A DNA stretch of 64,000 nt from Mycolicibacterium sp. P1-18 (GTDB lineage: Bacteria; Actinomycetota; Actinomycetes; Mycobacteriales; Mycobacteriaceae). The position numbers were made by a program, and so were the translations under genes. Where the stretch lies: the NCBI RefSeq assembly GCF_008329535.1, contig NZ_NPKR01000001.1, positions 124,001 to 188,000 on the forward strand, given 5' to 3'. The notes beneath the pieces were generated by a model. The model made no database searches and was not told the DNA's origin. It saw only the letters and a list, made by a program, of their open reading frames with translations. The number at the start of each line of letters is the position of its first letter. Position 1 is the first letter of the stretch. Shown one piece after another: positions 51,270-61,165 of this stretch.

Positions 51270-52697
51270 GTGGCCAAGACGTTCGTCGGATCGCGGGTGC
51301 GGCAGCTCCGGAGCGAGCGCGGATTCAGCCAGGCCGCACTGGCGCAGATGCTCGACATCTCCCCCAGCTACCTCAACCAGATCGAACGCGACGTCCGGCC
51401 ACTAACCGTCGCCGTGCTGCTGCGCATCACCGAGGTGTTCGGCGTCGACGCCACGTTCTTCGCCTCCCAGGACGACACCCGCCTAGTCGCCGAGCTGCGC
51501 GAGGTGACGATGGACAGCGACGTCGGCGTCGACGTGGCCCCCTCCGAGGTGGCCGACGTCGTCAACGCGCATCCCGCGCTGGCCCAGGCGATGGTCAACC
51601 TGCACCGGCGTTACCGACTGACCACCACGCAGCTCGCGGCGGCCACCGAGGGCCGCTTCTCGGACGGCACCGGCGCCAGCTCGGGCTGGGGATCCATCAC
51701 GATGCCCCACGAGGAAGTGCGCGACTACTTCTACCAACGCCAGAATTACCTGCACGAACTCGACACCGCCGCCGAGGACCTCACCGTCCGCATGCGGATG
51801 AACCGCGCCGACCTGGCCGCCGAACTGTCCGACCGCCTCGTCCGGGTCCACGGCGTGCACATCGTCAAGCGGATCGATCTGGGCGACACGGTGCTGCACC
51901 GCTTCGACCCGGTGACCAAGACTCTGGAGATCGGCGGGCACCTGCCGTCCGGACAGACCGTCTTCAAGCTCGCCGCCGAGCTGGCGTTCCTCGAGTTCGG
52001 CGACCTCATCGACACACTGGTCGACGAGGGCAACTTCACCAGCGACGAGTCCCGCACCCTGGCCCGCCTGGGGTTGGCCAACTACTTCGCGGCGGCGACG
52101 ATCCTGCCGTACCGCCAGTTTCACGACGTGGCCGAGAACTTCCGCTACGACGTCGAGCGGCTCTCGGCGTTCTACTCGGTCAGCTACGAGACCATCGCGC
52201 ACCGGCTCTCGACGTTGCAGCGGCCGTCGATGCGGGGCGTGCCACTGTCCTTCGTCCGCGTGGACCGGGCCGGCAACATGTCGAAACGCCAGTCCGCCAC
52301 CGGGTTTCACTTCTCCTCCAGCGGCGGCACCTGCCCGCTGTGGAACGTCTACGAGACGTTCGCCAACCCCGGCAAGATCCTCGTGCAGATTGCCCAGATG
52401 CCCGACGGCCGGCACTACATGTGGGTGGCACGCACCGTCGAACGCCGGGCGTCGCGGTACGGCCAGCCGGGAAAGACGTTCGCGATCGGTCTCGGCTGCG
52501 AGCTGCGGCACGCGCCGCGGCTGGTGTACTCCGACGGGCTCGACCTCTCCAGCGAGGTGGGCACGCCGATCGGCGCGGGCTGCCGGGTGTGCGAGCGCGA
52601 CAACTGCCCGCAACGGGCGTTTCCCGCGCTCGGCCGGGCCCTCGATCTCGACGAGCACCGCAGCACGGTGTCCCCATACCCGGTCAGGCGTACCTGA
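51270..52697 (+). CDS. ramB: RamB transcriptional regulator of the glyoxylate shunt
   Basis: 475 aa from GTG at 51270 (VAKTFVGSRVRQLR); in-frame ATG at 51258 and GTG at 51252 are alternatives. The XRE-type HTH VRQLRSERGFSQAALAQMLDISPSYLNQIERDVRPL lies at about 9-45. An IrrE/DUF955-like middle (LAAELAFLEFGDLID, VAENFRYDVERLSAFYSVSYETIAHRLSTLQRP) precedes a Cys-rich C-terminal domain (CRVCERDNCPQRAFPAL). Controls aceA and related acetate/propionate genes. Counterpart of Rv0465c. A 20-nt gap to the carboxymuconolactone decarboxylase gene suggests an operon. Confidence 0.95.
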   Translation: MAKTFVGSRVRQLRSERGFSQAALAQMLDISPSYLNQIERDVRPLTVAVLLRITEVFGVDATFFASQDDTRLVAELREVTMDSDVGVDVAPSEVADVVNAHPALAQAMVNLHRRYRLTTTQLAAATEGRFSDGTGASSGWGSITMPHEEVRDYFYQRQNYLHELDTAAEDLTVRMRMNRADLAAELSDRLVRVHGVHIVKRIDLGDTVLHRFDPVTKTLEIGGHLPSGQTVFKLAAELAFLEFGDLIDTLVDEGNFTSDESRTLARLGLANYFAAATILPYRQFHDVAENFRYDVERLSAFYSVSYETIAHRLSTLQRPSMRGVPLSFVRVDRAGNMSKRQSATGFHFSSSGGTCPLWNVYETFANPGKILVQIAQMPDGRHYMWVARTVERRASRYGQPGKTFAIGLGCELRHAPRLVYSDGLDLSSEVGTPIGAGCRVCERDNCPQRAFPALGRALDLDEHRSTVSPYPVRRT

Positions 52698-52717
52698 GCC
52701 CACCTAGACTCCAAGAG

Positions 52718-53272
52718 GTGAGCGCCCCCGACACTGTTCCCGCCCGGATCCGGCCAGGAGGTTTCCGCGAGCTCGGACCCCTGAACTGGATCATCGCCAA
52801 GCTGGGCGCAAGGGCCATCCGCGCCCCCCGCTTCGCGCTGTTCAACGTGATCGGCCAGCACCAGTTGCTGTTCCTCGCCTGGCTGCCGTACTCCGGGATG
52901 CTGCTGGGCTTGGGCAAGCTGCCCCGCCAGGAGGCCGAGTTGGTCATCCTGCGGGTCGGACACCTTCGCGACTGCGAGTACGAGCTGCAGCAGCACCGGC
53001 GCCTCGCCCGCAGCCGCGGCGTCGACCTGGAAACCCAGGCGCGGATCTTCGAGGGCCCGGACGCCGAGGGCCTCACCGACCGGCAACGCGTCCTGATCAC
53101 CGCGACCGACGAGTTCGTCATCACCCGGTCCATGTCGGCCGAGACGTGGACCGCGCTGTCGACCTACCTCACCAAGAAGCAGCTGATCGAATTCTGCATG
53201 CTGGCAAGCCAGTACGACGGGCTGGCCGCCACGATGGCGACGCTGAAGATCCCGCTGGACTTCCCGAACTGA
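52718..53272 (+). CDS. Carboxymuconolactone decarboxylase family (AhpD-like) protein
   Basis: 184 aa, GTG at 52718. AhpD-like helical fold: LPRQEAELVILRVGHLRDCEYELQQHRRLARSRGV, where the usual CxxC is replaced by a single Cys followed by EYELQQH. EFVITRSMSAETWTALSTYLTKKQLIEFCMLASQYDGLAATMATLKIPLD completes it. Lack of the second redox Cys argues against peroxidase-partner activity and for a decarboxylase or isomerase-like role. Counterpart of Rv0464c, downstream of ramB. Confidence 0.83.
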   Translation: MSAPDTVPARIRPGGFRELGPLNWIIAKLGARAIRAPRFALFNVIGQHQLLFLAWLPYSGMLLGLGKLPRQEAELVILRVGHLRDCEYELQQHRRLARSRGVDLETQARIFEGPDAEGLTDRQRVLITATDEFVITRSMSAETWTALSTYLTKKQLIEFCMLASQYDGLAATMATLKIPLDFPN

Positions 53273-53278
53273 CCGGCG

Positions 53279-53548
53279 CTACAGGTAGGTCACGGCGAGC
53301 ACGCTGACCGAGAACAGCAGCGGCGAGACCGGCAGACACCACAGGAACGCCGCCTTCGCGAACTCCTTGCGGCGGTGATACCGCCGACCGAGGAAGACGC
53401 AGCCGACGGCGACGAGCAGCGTGACGCCCGCGGCCACCAGCACCCACAGGTCGACCGTGGTGGTCTTGGTCGCGACGGAGATCGCGGCCAGCCACAACAC
53501 GTGCCCGATGATCAGTCCGCCGACACCGGCGACGACCGTCCCTCTCAC
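53279..53548 (-). CDS. Small membrane protein (three helices)
   Basis: 89 aa. Hydrophobic segments TVVAGVGGLIIGHVLWLAAISVA, LWVLVAAGVTLLVAVGCVFLG and AAFLWCLPVSPLLFSVSVLAVTYL separated by a basic RRYHRRKEF loop (positive-inside). Counterpart of Rv0463. Between the AhpD-like gene (convergent) and lpd (same strand, 13 nt gap); function unknown, possibly co-transcribed with lpd. Confidence 0.75.
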   Translation of the reverse strand: MRGTVVAGVGGLIIGHVLWLAAISVATKTTTVDLWVLVAAGVTLLVAVGCVFLGRRYHRRKEFAKAAFLWCLPVSPLLFSVSVLAVTYL

Positions 53549-53561
53549 GCGTGCGCGTCGA

Positions 53562-54956
<1,395 letters not shown>

Positions 54957-55001
54957 GCCCCCAGCCTAGTGGTCGCGGCCGGGGCACCTGCGGTAGATCC
55001 G

Positions 55002-55502
55002 TCAGCTGTGAGCGATCGCCGGCCGGGCCGCCGGGATGGGGCACGCGTCCTGCGCCTCCGCCACGACGTGGGTGCCGCTCTCCCGCGGTCGTTCCCCGCG
55101 TTCGTACCGCGATCCGGTGACCGGCGGATCCGCCTCCAGCAGCCGGTTCTCCTCCTCGGTGAACGCGCGCCCTCGGCTGAGGAACCTCATGCCCTCCGGC
55201 GTCTCCAGGCTGAAGCCGCCGCCACGCCCGGGCACCACGTCGATGACCAGCTGGGTGTGCTTCCACGCCTCGAACTGGCTGCCCGAGATCCACACCGGCA
55301 CGCCGTCCCCCACGTCGAGCGTGCCGAGCAAGATGTCCCGGTCCCCCACCAGGAACTCGCCGTCGGGGTAACACATCGGCGACGACCCGTCGCAGCACCC
55401 GCCGGACTGGTGAAACATCAACGCTCCGTGACGACTTTGCAGCGTACGGAGCAGTTGCGCCGCGGCCTCGGTGATCAGTGCGCGGTTGGGTAGGTCCACC
55501 AT
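55002..55502 (-). CDS. DUF779 domain protein
   Basis: 166 aa from ATG at 55502 preceded by GGAGGGG. Cys-rich core LMFHQSGGCCDGSSPMCYPDGEFLVGDRDILLGTLDVGDGVPVWISGSQFEAWKHTQLVIDVVPGRGGGFSLETPEGMRFLSRGRAFTEEE. DUF779 genes usually accompany an aldehyde dehydrogenase and may help its maturation; the aldehyde dehydrogenase (Rv0458 in M. tuberculosis) is not next to it here. The last 40 residues (ERPRESGTHVVAEAQDACPIPAA) extend past the family and are poorly conserved-looking. Confidence 0.82.
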   Translation of the reverse strand: MVDLPNRALITEAAAQLLRTLQSRHGALMFHQSGGCCDGSSPMCYPDGEFLVGDRDILLGTLDVGDGVPVWISGSQFEAWKHTQLVIDVVPGRGGGFSLETPEGMRFLSRGRAFTEEENRLLEADPPVTGSRYERGERPRESGTHVVAEAQDACPIPAARPAIAHS

Positions 55503-55575
55503 CGTCAATCCCCTCCCCCGGTCCGTCGACCAGGTGTTACTCAGCTCACAGTACGCCGACGGTCACAATGGACCC

Positions 55576-57585
55576 GTGGACGACGACCCCCAGCTGTGGC
55601 TCGAGGACATCACCGGTGACGACGCGCTCGAGTGGGTGCGACGCCACAACGAGCCGACGCTCGACGAACTCGGCGGCGAGCGGTTCGACACGATGCGGGC
55701 CGAAGCCCTCGCCATCCTCGACACCGACACCCGCATCCCCTACGTGCGGCGCCGCGGCGAGTACCTCTACAACTTCTGGCGCGACGGCGCCCACCCCCGC
55801 GGCCTGTGGCGGCGCACCACACTCGAGCAGTACCGGACCGACGACCCCGAGTGGGACGTCCTCGTCGACGTGGACGCCTTGGCCGCAGCCGACGACGAGA
55901 ACTGGGTGTGGGCCGGCGCCGACGTCATCGAACCCGACTACTCGCTGGCCCTGGTGGAGTTGTCCCGGGGCGGGTCCGACGCCACGGTGGTGCGCGAATT
56001 CGACCTGACCACACGGGAATTCGTCGTCGGTGGCTTCGCGGTGGAGGAGGCGAAGACCAGCATCTCCTGGGAGGACCACGACACCGTGCTCGTGGGCACG
56101 GACTTCGGCCCCGGCTCGCTGACCGAATCCGGGTATCCGCGCGTCGTGAAGCGGTGGCGGCGGGGCCAGTCGCTGACCGACGCCCAGACCGTGTACGAGG
56201 GTGTCGCGTCCGACGTCAGCGTCGGCGTCGGTTTCGATCCCACCCCCGGGTTCGAGCGACTGATCGCCTCCCGGTCGGTCGACTTCTTCAACCGCGAGTA
56301 CTTCGAGATCCGCGACGGCGAACTGCTGCGCATCGACGTGCCCACCGACGCCGGGATCTCGATCCACCGGGAGTGGCTGCTGATCCGGCCGCGCACCGCG
56401 TGGACGGTCGGGCCGACGACCTACCCGGCCGGTTCGCTGCTGGCCGCCAAGTACGACGACTTCCTCTCCGGCACAGCGACCTTGGACGTCGTCTTCGAGC
56501 CGGACGCACACACCAGCCTCGACACCTACACCTGGACGCGCGAGCGCCTGGTGATGGGCACCCTGGTCGACGTCGCCACCCACGTCGAAGTCGTCACCCC
56601 CGGCACGTGGCGCCGCGAACCCGTCGCCGGCCTGCCCGCCAACGCGACCACGGTCATCGTCGACGCCGACGAACTCGGCGACGAAATCTTCCTGGACTCA
56701 AGCGGTTTCGACAGCCCGTCGCGGCTGCTGTGGGCCCACGTCGGCTCCGAGCTCACCGAAGTCAAGAGCGCGCCGGCGTTCTTCGACGCCTCGGACGTCG
56801 AGGTCAACCAGCACTTCGTCGCGTCGGCCGACGGCACGATGATCCCGTACTTCGTGGTGGGACACCGTGACTCGACGGGTCCCGGCAAGACGCTGCTAGG
56901 AGGGTACGGCGGCTTCGAGTCCTCCAACACCCCCGGTTACGCAGGCGTTCTCGGAAAGCTGTGGCTGTCCAGGGGCGGCACCTACGTGCTGGCCAACATT
57001 CGCGGTGGCGGGGAGTACGGACCCACGTGGCACACGCAGGCGATGCGTGAGGGCAGGCACCTCGTCCACGAGGACTTCGCCGCCGTCGCAGCCGACTTGG
57101 TGGCCCGCGGCATCACCACCGTCGACCAGCTGGGCGCCCAGGGCGGCAGCAACGGCGGGCTGCTCATGGGCATCATGCTGACCAAGTACCCAGAGTTGTT
57201 CGGCGCGTTGGTGTGCAGCGTGCCGCTGCTCGACATGAAGCGCTACCACCTGCTGCTGGCCGGGGCGTCCTGGGTCGCCGAGTACGGAAACCCCGACGAC
57301 CCCGACGACTGGGCCTTCATCCGCGAATACTCGCCCTACCAGAACATCTCGACCGACCGGGACTATCCCGCGCTGCTGATGACGACGTCGACCCGGGACG
57401 ACCGCGTCCACCCCGGCCACGCCAGGAAGATGACCGCCGCACTCGAGGCGGCGGGCCACCGCGTCCGCTATTACGAGAACGTGGAGGGCGGCCACGCCGG
57501 GGCGGCCGACAACGCGCAGACGGCGTTCCGGTCGGCGTTGATCTACGAATTCCTGCACCGCATGCTGGGCGACGCGACACCGTAA
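55576..57585 (+). CDS. Prolyl oligopeptidase family serine peptidase
   Basis: 669 aa from GTG at 55576. N-terminal seven-blade propeller (DPQLWLEDITGDDALEWVRRHN is the characteristic beginning) and C-terminal alpha/beta hydrolase: GGYGGFESSNTPGY oxyanion region, nucleophile Ser 525 in GAQGGSNGGLLMG, Asp in TRDDRVHPGHA, His in VEGGHAGAAD. Cleaves after proline in short peptides; no signal peptide, so cytoplasmic. Counterpart of Rv0457c. Confidence 0.93.
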   Translation: MDDDPQLWLEDITGDDALEWVRRHNEPTLDELGGERFDTMRAEALAILDTDTRIPYVRRRGEYLYNFWRDGAHPRGLWRRTTLEQYRTDDPEWDVLVDVDALAAADDENWVWAGADVIEPDYSLALVELSRGGSDATVVREFDLTTREFVVGGFAVEEAKTSISWEDHDTVLVGTDFGPGSLTESGYPRVVKRWRRGQSLTDAQTVYEGVASDVSVGVGFDPTPGFERLIASRSVDFFNREYFEIRDGELLRIDVPTDAGISIHREWLLIRPRTAWTVGPTTYPAGSLLAAKYDDFLSGTATLDVVFEPDAHTSLDTYTWTRERLVMGTLVDVATHVEVVTPGTWRREPVAGLPANATTVIVDADELGDEIFLDSSGFDSPSRLLWAHVGSELTEVKSAPAFFDASDVEVNQHFVASADGTMIPYFVVGHRDSTGPGKTLLGGYGGFESSNTPGYAGVLGKLWLSRGGTYVLANIRGGGEYGPTWHTQAMREGRHLVHEDFAAVAADLVARGITTVDQLGAQGGSNGGLLMGIMLTKYPELFGALVCSVPLLDMKRYHLLLAGASWVAEYGNPDDPDDWAFIREYSPYQNISTDRDYPALLMTTSTRDDRVHPGHARKMTAALEAAGHRVRYYENVEGGHAGAADNAQTAFRSALIYEFLHRMLGDATP

Positions 57586-57647
57586 CGTTTCCCGCCGGCA
57601 CGGCACTCCCCTTCGTCGAACCAAGTCAATCGTCGAAGGAAGTCGTC

Positions 57648-58118
57648 ATGACCATCACCGAACAACGCGCGCCCGTCGCGGCGCGGATAGAACACGTCGG
57701 CGGCCTCCTGGCCCGGTACGGCCTCGTCGTCGTGATCGGCTGGATCGGGCTGATGAAGTTCACCGTCTACGAGGCCAAGGGCATCGAGCCGTTGGTCTCC
57801 ACGAGCCCCCTGATGAGCTGGGTGTACGAGCTGTTCTCCGTGACCACGTTCTCGGCGCTGCTCGGCGCGGTGGAGGTGGTGGCGGCGGTGCTGCTCGCCG
57901 TCGGGCCATGGTGGCCGAAGGTGTCCGCCGTCGGCAGCGTGATCGCCGTCGGCCTCTTCGTCGCCACGCTCAGCTTCCTGTTCACCGCACCGGGCGTGTT
58001 CGAGTCGACTGAAGGCGGCTTCCCGATGCTGGGGTCCACGGGCCAGTTCCTCATCAAGGACGCGGCGTTGCTGGGCATCTCGGCGTGGACCCTGGGTGAC
58101 GCGTTGCGGCGTCGCTGA
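57648..58118 (+). CDS. DUF417/YkgB (RclC-like) membrane protein
   Basis: 156 aa, ATG at 57648 with GAAGGA upstream. Four hydrophobic helices: YGLVVVIGWIGLMKFTVYEAKGIEPLVSTSPLMSW (with the family motif FTxYEAxGI-PLVxxSPLMSW), TTFSALLGAVEVVAAVLLAVG, VSAVGSVIAVGLFVATLSFLFT and KDAALLGISAWTLGDAL. E. coli RclC of the reactive-chlorine resistance operon belongs here. Twenty-nine nt before an ECF sigma gene, so likely part of that stress unit. Confidence 0.83.
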   Translation: MTITEQRAPVAARIEHVGGLLARYGLVVVIGWIGLMKFTVYEAKGIEPLVSTSPLMSWVYELFSVTTFSALLGAVEVVAAVLLAVGPWWPKVSAVGSVIAVGLFVATLSFLFTAPGVFESTEGGFPMLGSTGQFLIKDAALLGISAWTLGDALRRR

Positions 58119-58141
58119 CCGTTGGGGAACGGCTACCATCC

Positions 58142-58783
58142 GTGCAAATGACGTGCACGACACCCGACGAGGCCACGCTCATCACGGCGCTGCGTGCCCG
58201 TGACGAAGCGGCCTTCGCCGAGCTGGTGGACCTCCACACCCCGTCGATGTTGCGCATCGCGCGGGGGTACGTGCCCAACGGCGCAATCGCCGAGGAAGTC
58301 GTGCAGGAAACCTGGATTGCGCTGTTCAAGGGCATCGACGCCTTCGAGGGCCGGTCGTCGCTGCGCACGTGGTTGTTCACGGTGATGATCAACATCGCCA
58401 AGCGTCGCGGCATCCGCGAACGCCGCGACGCCGACGTGGCCATCACGGCCTTCACCGGCGGGACCGTCGACCCCGCCCGGTTCCGCGCCGCCGGGCAGCA
58501 GTGGTCGGGGCACTGGCGCGAGACCGAGGAACCCTCGCCCTTCCCGGAGACCCCGGAGGGTTCGGCGCTCGGCGCGGAGTTGGTCGCCGTGACCCGGCGG
58601 GCCCTCGACACCCTGCCGGAGCGCCAACGCGTCGTGGTGACCCTGCGCGACATGCTGGGTTTCGACTCGGCCGAGGTGTGCGAACTCCTCGAGATCAGCG
58701 TCGCGAATCAGCGGGTGCTGCTGCACCGGGGCAGGGCTGCGGTCCGGGCTCAGCTCGAGGACTACCTGGGGGAACCACGATGA
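58142..58783 (+). CDS. ECF-type sigma-70 family factor
   Basis: 213 aa; GTG at 58142 or ATG at 58148. Region 2 (FAELVDLHTPSMLRIARGYVPNGAIAEEVVQETWIALFKGIDAFEGRSSLRTWLFTVMINIAKRRG) and region 4 (LPERQRVVVTLRDMLGFDSAEVCELLEISVANQRVLLHRGRAAVRAQL) with a 65-residue linker longer than usual (TFTGGTVDPARFRAAGQQWSGHWRETEEPSPF), reminiscent of group ECFs with RNA-polymerase-like aromatic linkers. It overlaps the anti-sigma gene by 4 nt (ATGA). Confidence 0.9.
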   Translation: MQMTCTTPDEATLITALRARDEAAFAELVDLHTPSMLRIARGYVPNGAIAEEVVQETWIALFKGIDAFEGRSSLRTWLFTVMINIAKRRGIRERRDADVAITAFTGGTVDPARFRAAGQQWSGHWRETEEPSPFPETPEGSALGAELVAVTRRALDTLPERQRVVVTLRDMLGFDSAEVCELLEISVANQRVLLHRGRAAVRAQLEDYLGEPR

Positions 58784-59025
58784 GCACCGAACCGATGGAC
58801 TGCCGCGATCTCGTCGAACTGGTCACGGCCTACCTCGAGGGATCGCTCGACTCCGAGACCCGCGCACGCTTCGACCTCCACCTCCTGGACTGCGACGGTT
58901 GCGAGCACTATCTGCAGCAGTTCCGCGTCACCGTGAAGACCCTCGGCACGATCCGCGACGACGACCTCGATCCGGCGTTCCGCAGCCGGCTGATGGAGAC
59001 GTTCCGCGACTGGCCCTCGGCCTAG
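58780..59025 (+). CDS. Zinc-finger anti-sigma factor
   Basis: 81 aa, ATG at 58780. Anti-sigma zinc motif H-x3-C-x2-C in FDLHLLDCDGCEHYLQQF (residues about 37-45), preceded by DCRDLVELVTAYLEGSLDSETRARFD, the standard ZAS helix. The Cys pair could release the sigma factor on oxidation (redox ZAS). Unlike membrane-bound members it ends after VTVKTLGTIRDDDLDPAFRSRLMETFRDWPSA with no transmembrane helix, so it is soluble and senses an intracellular signal. Confidence 0.88.
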   Translation: MSTEPMDCRDLVELVTAYLEGSLDSETRARFDLHLLDCDGCEHYLQQFRVTVKTLGTIRDDDLDPAFRSRLMETFRDWPSA

Positions 59026-59035
59026 GCTGAAGGGC

Positions 59036-59353
59036 GTGAGCACCACGTCGACGAGCCTCTTCTACGGTGGCGTGGCCATTCTTCTGGTCGGACTCTTGCT
59101 GCCGGGCTGGGAGACCGCATCGCTGCCGAAGCGTGCGGTGAAGCGCCGCATCTACTGGGGTGCAACGGTCGTCGCGCTGCCGGTGTTGTTCGCCGCGGGC
59201 TGGCCCGATGTGCAGAGCTCGCTGGCGTTCACCGCGATGGCCTGCGTCCTGATGGGCGGGTGGGCCTACTTCCGCACCCCGAACATCAAGCTCAACGGTC
59301 GGATCCTGACGGCCGATCCGTCGCTGCGCGACGTCGATCCGCCCACCCGTTAG
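59036..59353 (+). CDS. Small membrane protein
   Basis: 105 aa, GTG at 59036. Three hydrophobic stretches (LFYGGVAILLVGLLLPGWE, YWGATVVALPVLFAAGW, SLAFTAMACVLMGGWAYF) and a polar C-terminus (NIKLNGRILTADPSLRDVDPPTR). Follows the anti-sigma gene by 10 nt and may be its last operon member. Its stop overlaps the convergent membrane-protein gene by 4 nt. No family recognised. Confidence 0.7.
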   Translation: MSTTSTSLFYGGVAILLVGLLLPGWETASLPKRAVKRRIYWGATVVALPVLFAAGWPDVQSSLAFTAMACVLMGGWAYFRTPNIKLNGRILTADPSLRDVDPPTR

Positions 59354-60195
59354 GTGCGGCGCATCCCGCCGACCATCGACACCAGCACGCCCAGCAAGAC
59401 GAGCGCCGCGCCGGCGGCCAGCGTCAGATTCAGCCACAGATGCAGGCTGCCGATCGCATGGTCGACCATGGCGGCGGCGACGTTGCGGACGTCGTCGGTG
59501 GTGGCGGCGAGACCGTCGTCGACGTAACGCCGGCCCACCTCGATGCCGGCCCAGCCGGCCGCGCCGACGACGAGTCCCGAAACACCAAGGGCGGCAAGCG
59601 CCTTGCCGCGCCGCTTGGCAACGGCCAACGTCAGCAACGCGAACACACCGGCCAGGACGGCGGTGCCGACGCTCGCCCACGGGCCCCACTCCGCGACCTC
59701 GCGATACTTGCCGGGCCGCAGCGAATCGGAGATGTTCTGGGTGAGCGGGATCTGCAACGTCTCCGGCGCCTTGATGCCGAAGTCGGCGAGCGTCTGCTGA
59801 AACGAGCTGTCCGCCAACATCGGTGACAGGTCGATCTCCCATCGGCCCGACGCGTCGGACCGGGCGACGGAATCGGTGAACAGCCAGCGATGGGCCACCT
59901 GGTTGGCGAGCGCGAACTGGCCGGGGAACGCGTCACCGCTGGTATAGGCCCGCGCCGCCCCGTTCAGCAGGGTCTCGTTGACGTCGTAACCGGCCTGGGC
60001 CCCCAGAGTCGTCAACTGCGTCGTCAGCGCGGCCGCCATCGCCTGCTGCACCGCGGGATCCTTCGCGGCGGAGGTGGCGAGCGCGGAGTAGCCGTCGCGG
60101 TCGACCACGTTGTGCTGAGCCCAGGTGGCGGGCACCGCCACGGCAAGCGCCACGGTGGTGAGCACCCAGAACAGGAAGGCCGCGAGCAACCGCAT
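59350..60195 (-). CDS. Membrane protein with extracytoplasmic domain
   Basis: 281 aa, ATG at 60195. N-terminal signal/anchor LLAAFLFWVLTTVALAVAVPATWAQHNVV, a soluble outer domain (about 30-165, with DGYSALATSAAKDPAVQQAMAAALTTQLTTLG), then three helices (VGTAVLAGVFALLTLAVA, LAALGVSGLVVGAAGWAGIEVG, WLNLTLAAGAALVLLGVLVSMVGG). Architecture and DxDGYxxL-type opening occur in mycobacterial envelope proteins of unknown function. Convergent with the small membrane protein; 34 nt after the ppk2 stop on the same strand. Confidence 0.72.
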   Translation of the reverse strand: MRLLAAFLFWVLTTVALAVAVPATWAQHNVVDRDGYSALATSAAKDPAVQQAMAAALTTQLTTLGAQAGYDVNETLLNGAARAYTSGDAFPGQFALANQVAHRWLFTDSVARSDASGRWEIDLSPMLADSSFQQTLADFGIKAPETLQIPLTQNISDSLRPGKYREVAEWGPWASVGTAVLAGVFALLTLAVAKRRGKALAALGVSGLVVGAAGWAGIEVGRRYVDDGLAATTDDVRNVAAAMVDHAIGSLHLWLNLTLAAGAALVLLGVLVSMVGGMRRT

Positions 60196-60229
60196 GCGTG
60201 CGTGCGTCCTTCCGTCCGGGCGGACCCGG

Positions 60230-61096
60230 TCAGTCGGCCAGCGCGCGTCCCACGATGAGCGGATCGGCGCGACCGACCACCTCGTGGTCCTTGTTGTCGT
60301 AGTCGAACTTACCCAGGACGTAGCGCATCGCGTTGATGCGGGCGCGTTTCTTGTCGTTGCTCTTCACCACGGTCCACGGGGCCATCTCGGTGTCCGTCCA
60401 CGCGAACATGTCCTCCTTGGCCGCGGTGTAGGCCTCCCACTTGTCCAGCGAGGCCAGGTCGGTGGGCGAGAGCTTCCACTGCCGGACCGGGTCGACCTGA
60501 CGGATGGTGAACCGCGTGCGCTGTTCGGCCTGGGTGACGGAGAACCACAGCTTGGTGAGGCTGACCCCGTCGTTGACCAACATCTGCTCGAACAGCGGGG
60601 CCTGGCGGATGAACTCGGCGTGCTGCTTGCCGGAGCAGTACCCCATGACGCGCTCCACGCCGGCCCGGTTGTACCAGGACCGGTCGAACAGCACGATCTC
60701 GCCCGCGGCGGGCAGGTGCTTGACGTAGCGCTGGAAGTACCACTGCGTGGTCTCGCGTTCGGTGGGCTTCTCCAGCGCCACGACGCGCGCCCCGCGCGGG
60801 TTGAGGTGTTCCATGAACCGCTTGATGGTGCCGCCCTTGCCCGCCGCGTCGCGTCCCTCGAAGACGATGACGTGCCGGTGCCCGTGGGTCTGGCTCCACT
60901 TCTGCAGCTTCAGCAGTTCGATCTGCAGCAGCCGCTTCTGCTCCTCGTAGTCCTCGCGCCGCATGCGCTCGTCGTACGGATAGTTCTCGCGCCAGGTGTC
61001 GACGACCTCGCCGGTGGGCTGGATGATCAGCTCGGGATCGTCGTCGTCGTCGTCGCGCACGGTGTAGCCGTTGAGGGCAGAGGCGTCCAGGGTCAC
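60230..61096 (-). CDS. ppk2: Polyphosphate kinase 2
   Basis: 288 aa. Class-I PPK2 pattern: VIVFEGRDAAGKGGTIKRFMEHLNPRGARVVALEKPTERE (Walker A at 81-89), WYFQRYVKHLPAAGEIVLFDRSWYNRAGVERVMGYC (Walker B) and WKLSPTDLASLDKWEAYTAAKEDMF (lid). Uses polyphosphate to make GTP/ATP from NDP. DDDDDDPELIIQP at the N-terminus is an acidic tail. Resembles Rv3232c (Ppk2) of M. tuberculosis, in a different location there. Second PPK2 of the window. Confidence 0.9.
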   Translation of the reverse strand: MTLDASALNGYTVRDDDDDDPELIIQPTGEVVDTWRENYPYDERMRREDYEEQKRLLQIELLKLQKWSQTHGHRHVIVFEGRDAAGKGGTIKRFMEHLNPRGARVVALEKPTERETTQWYFQRYVKHLPAAGEIVLFDRSWYNRAGVERVMGYCSGKQHAEFIRQAPLFEQMLVNDGVSLTKLWFSVTQAEQRTRFTIRQVDPVRQWKLSPTDLASLDKWEAYTAAKEDMFAWTDTEMAPWTVVKSNDKKRARINAMRYVLGKFDYDNKDHEVVGRADPLIVGRALAD

Positions 61097-61165
61097 CGGC
61101 GAAACGTAACGACCCAGGGGTAATCGAGGGTGACGGCAGCGTGAACGGACGGTGCCGCCGACCCG

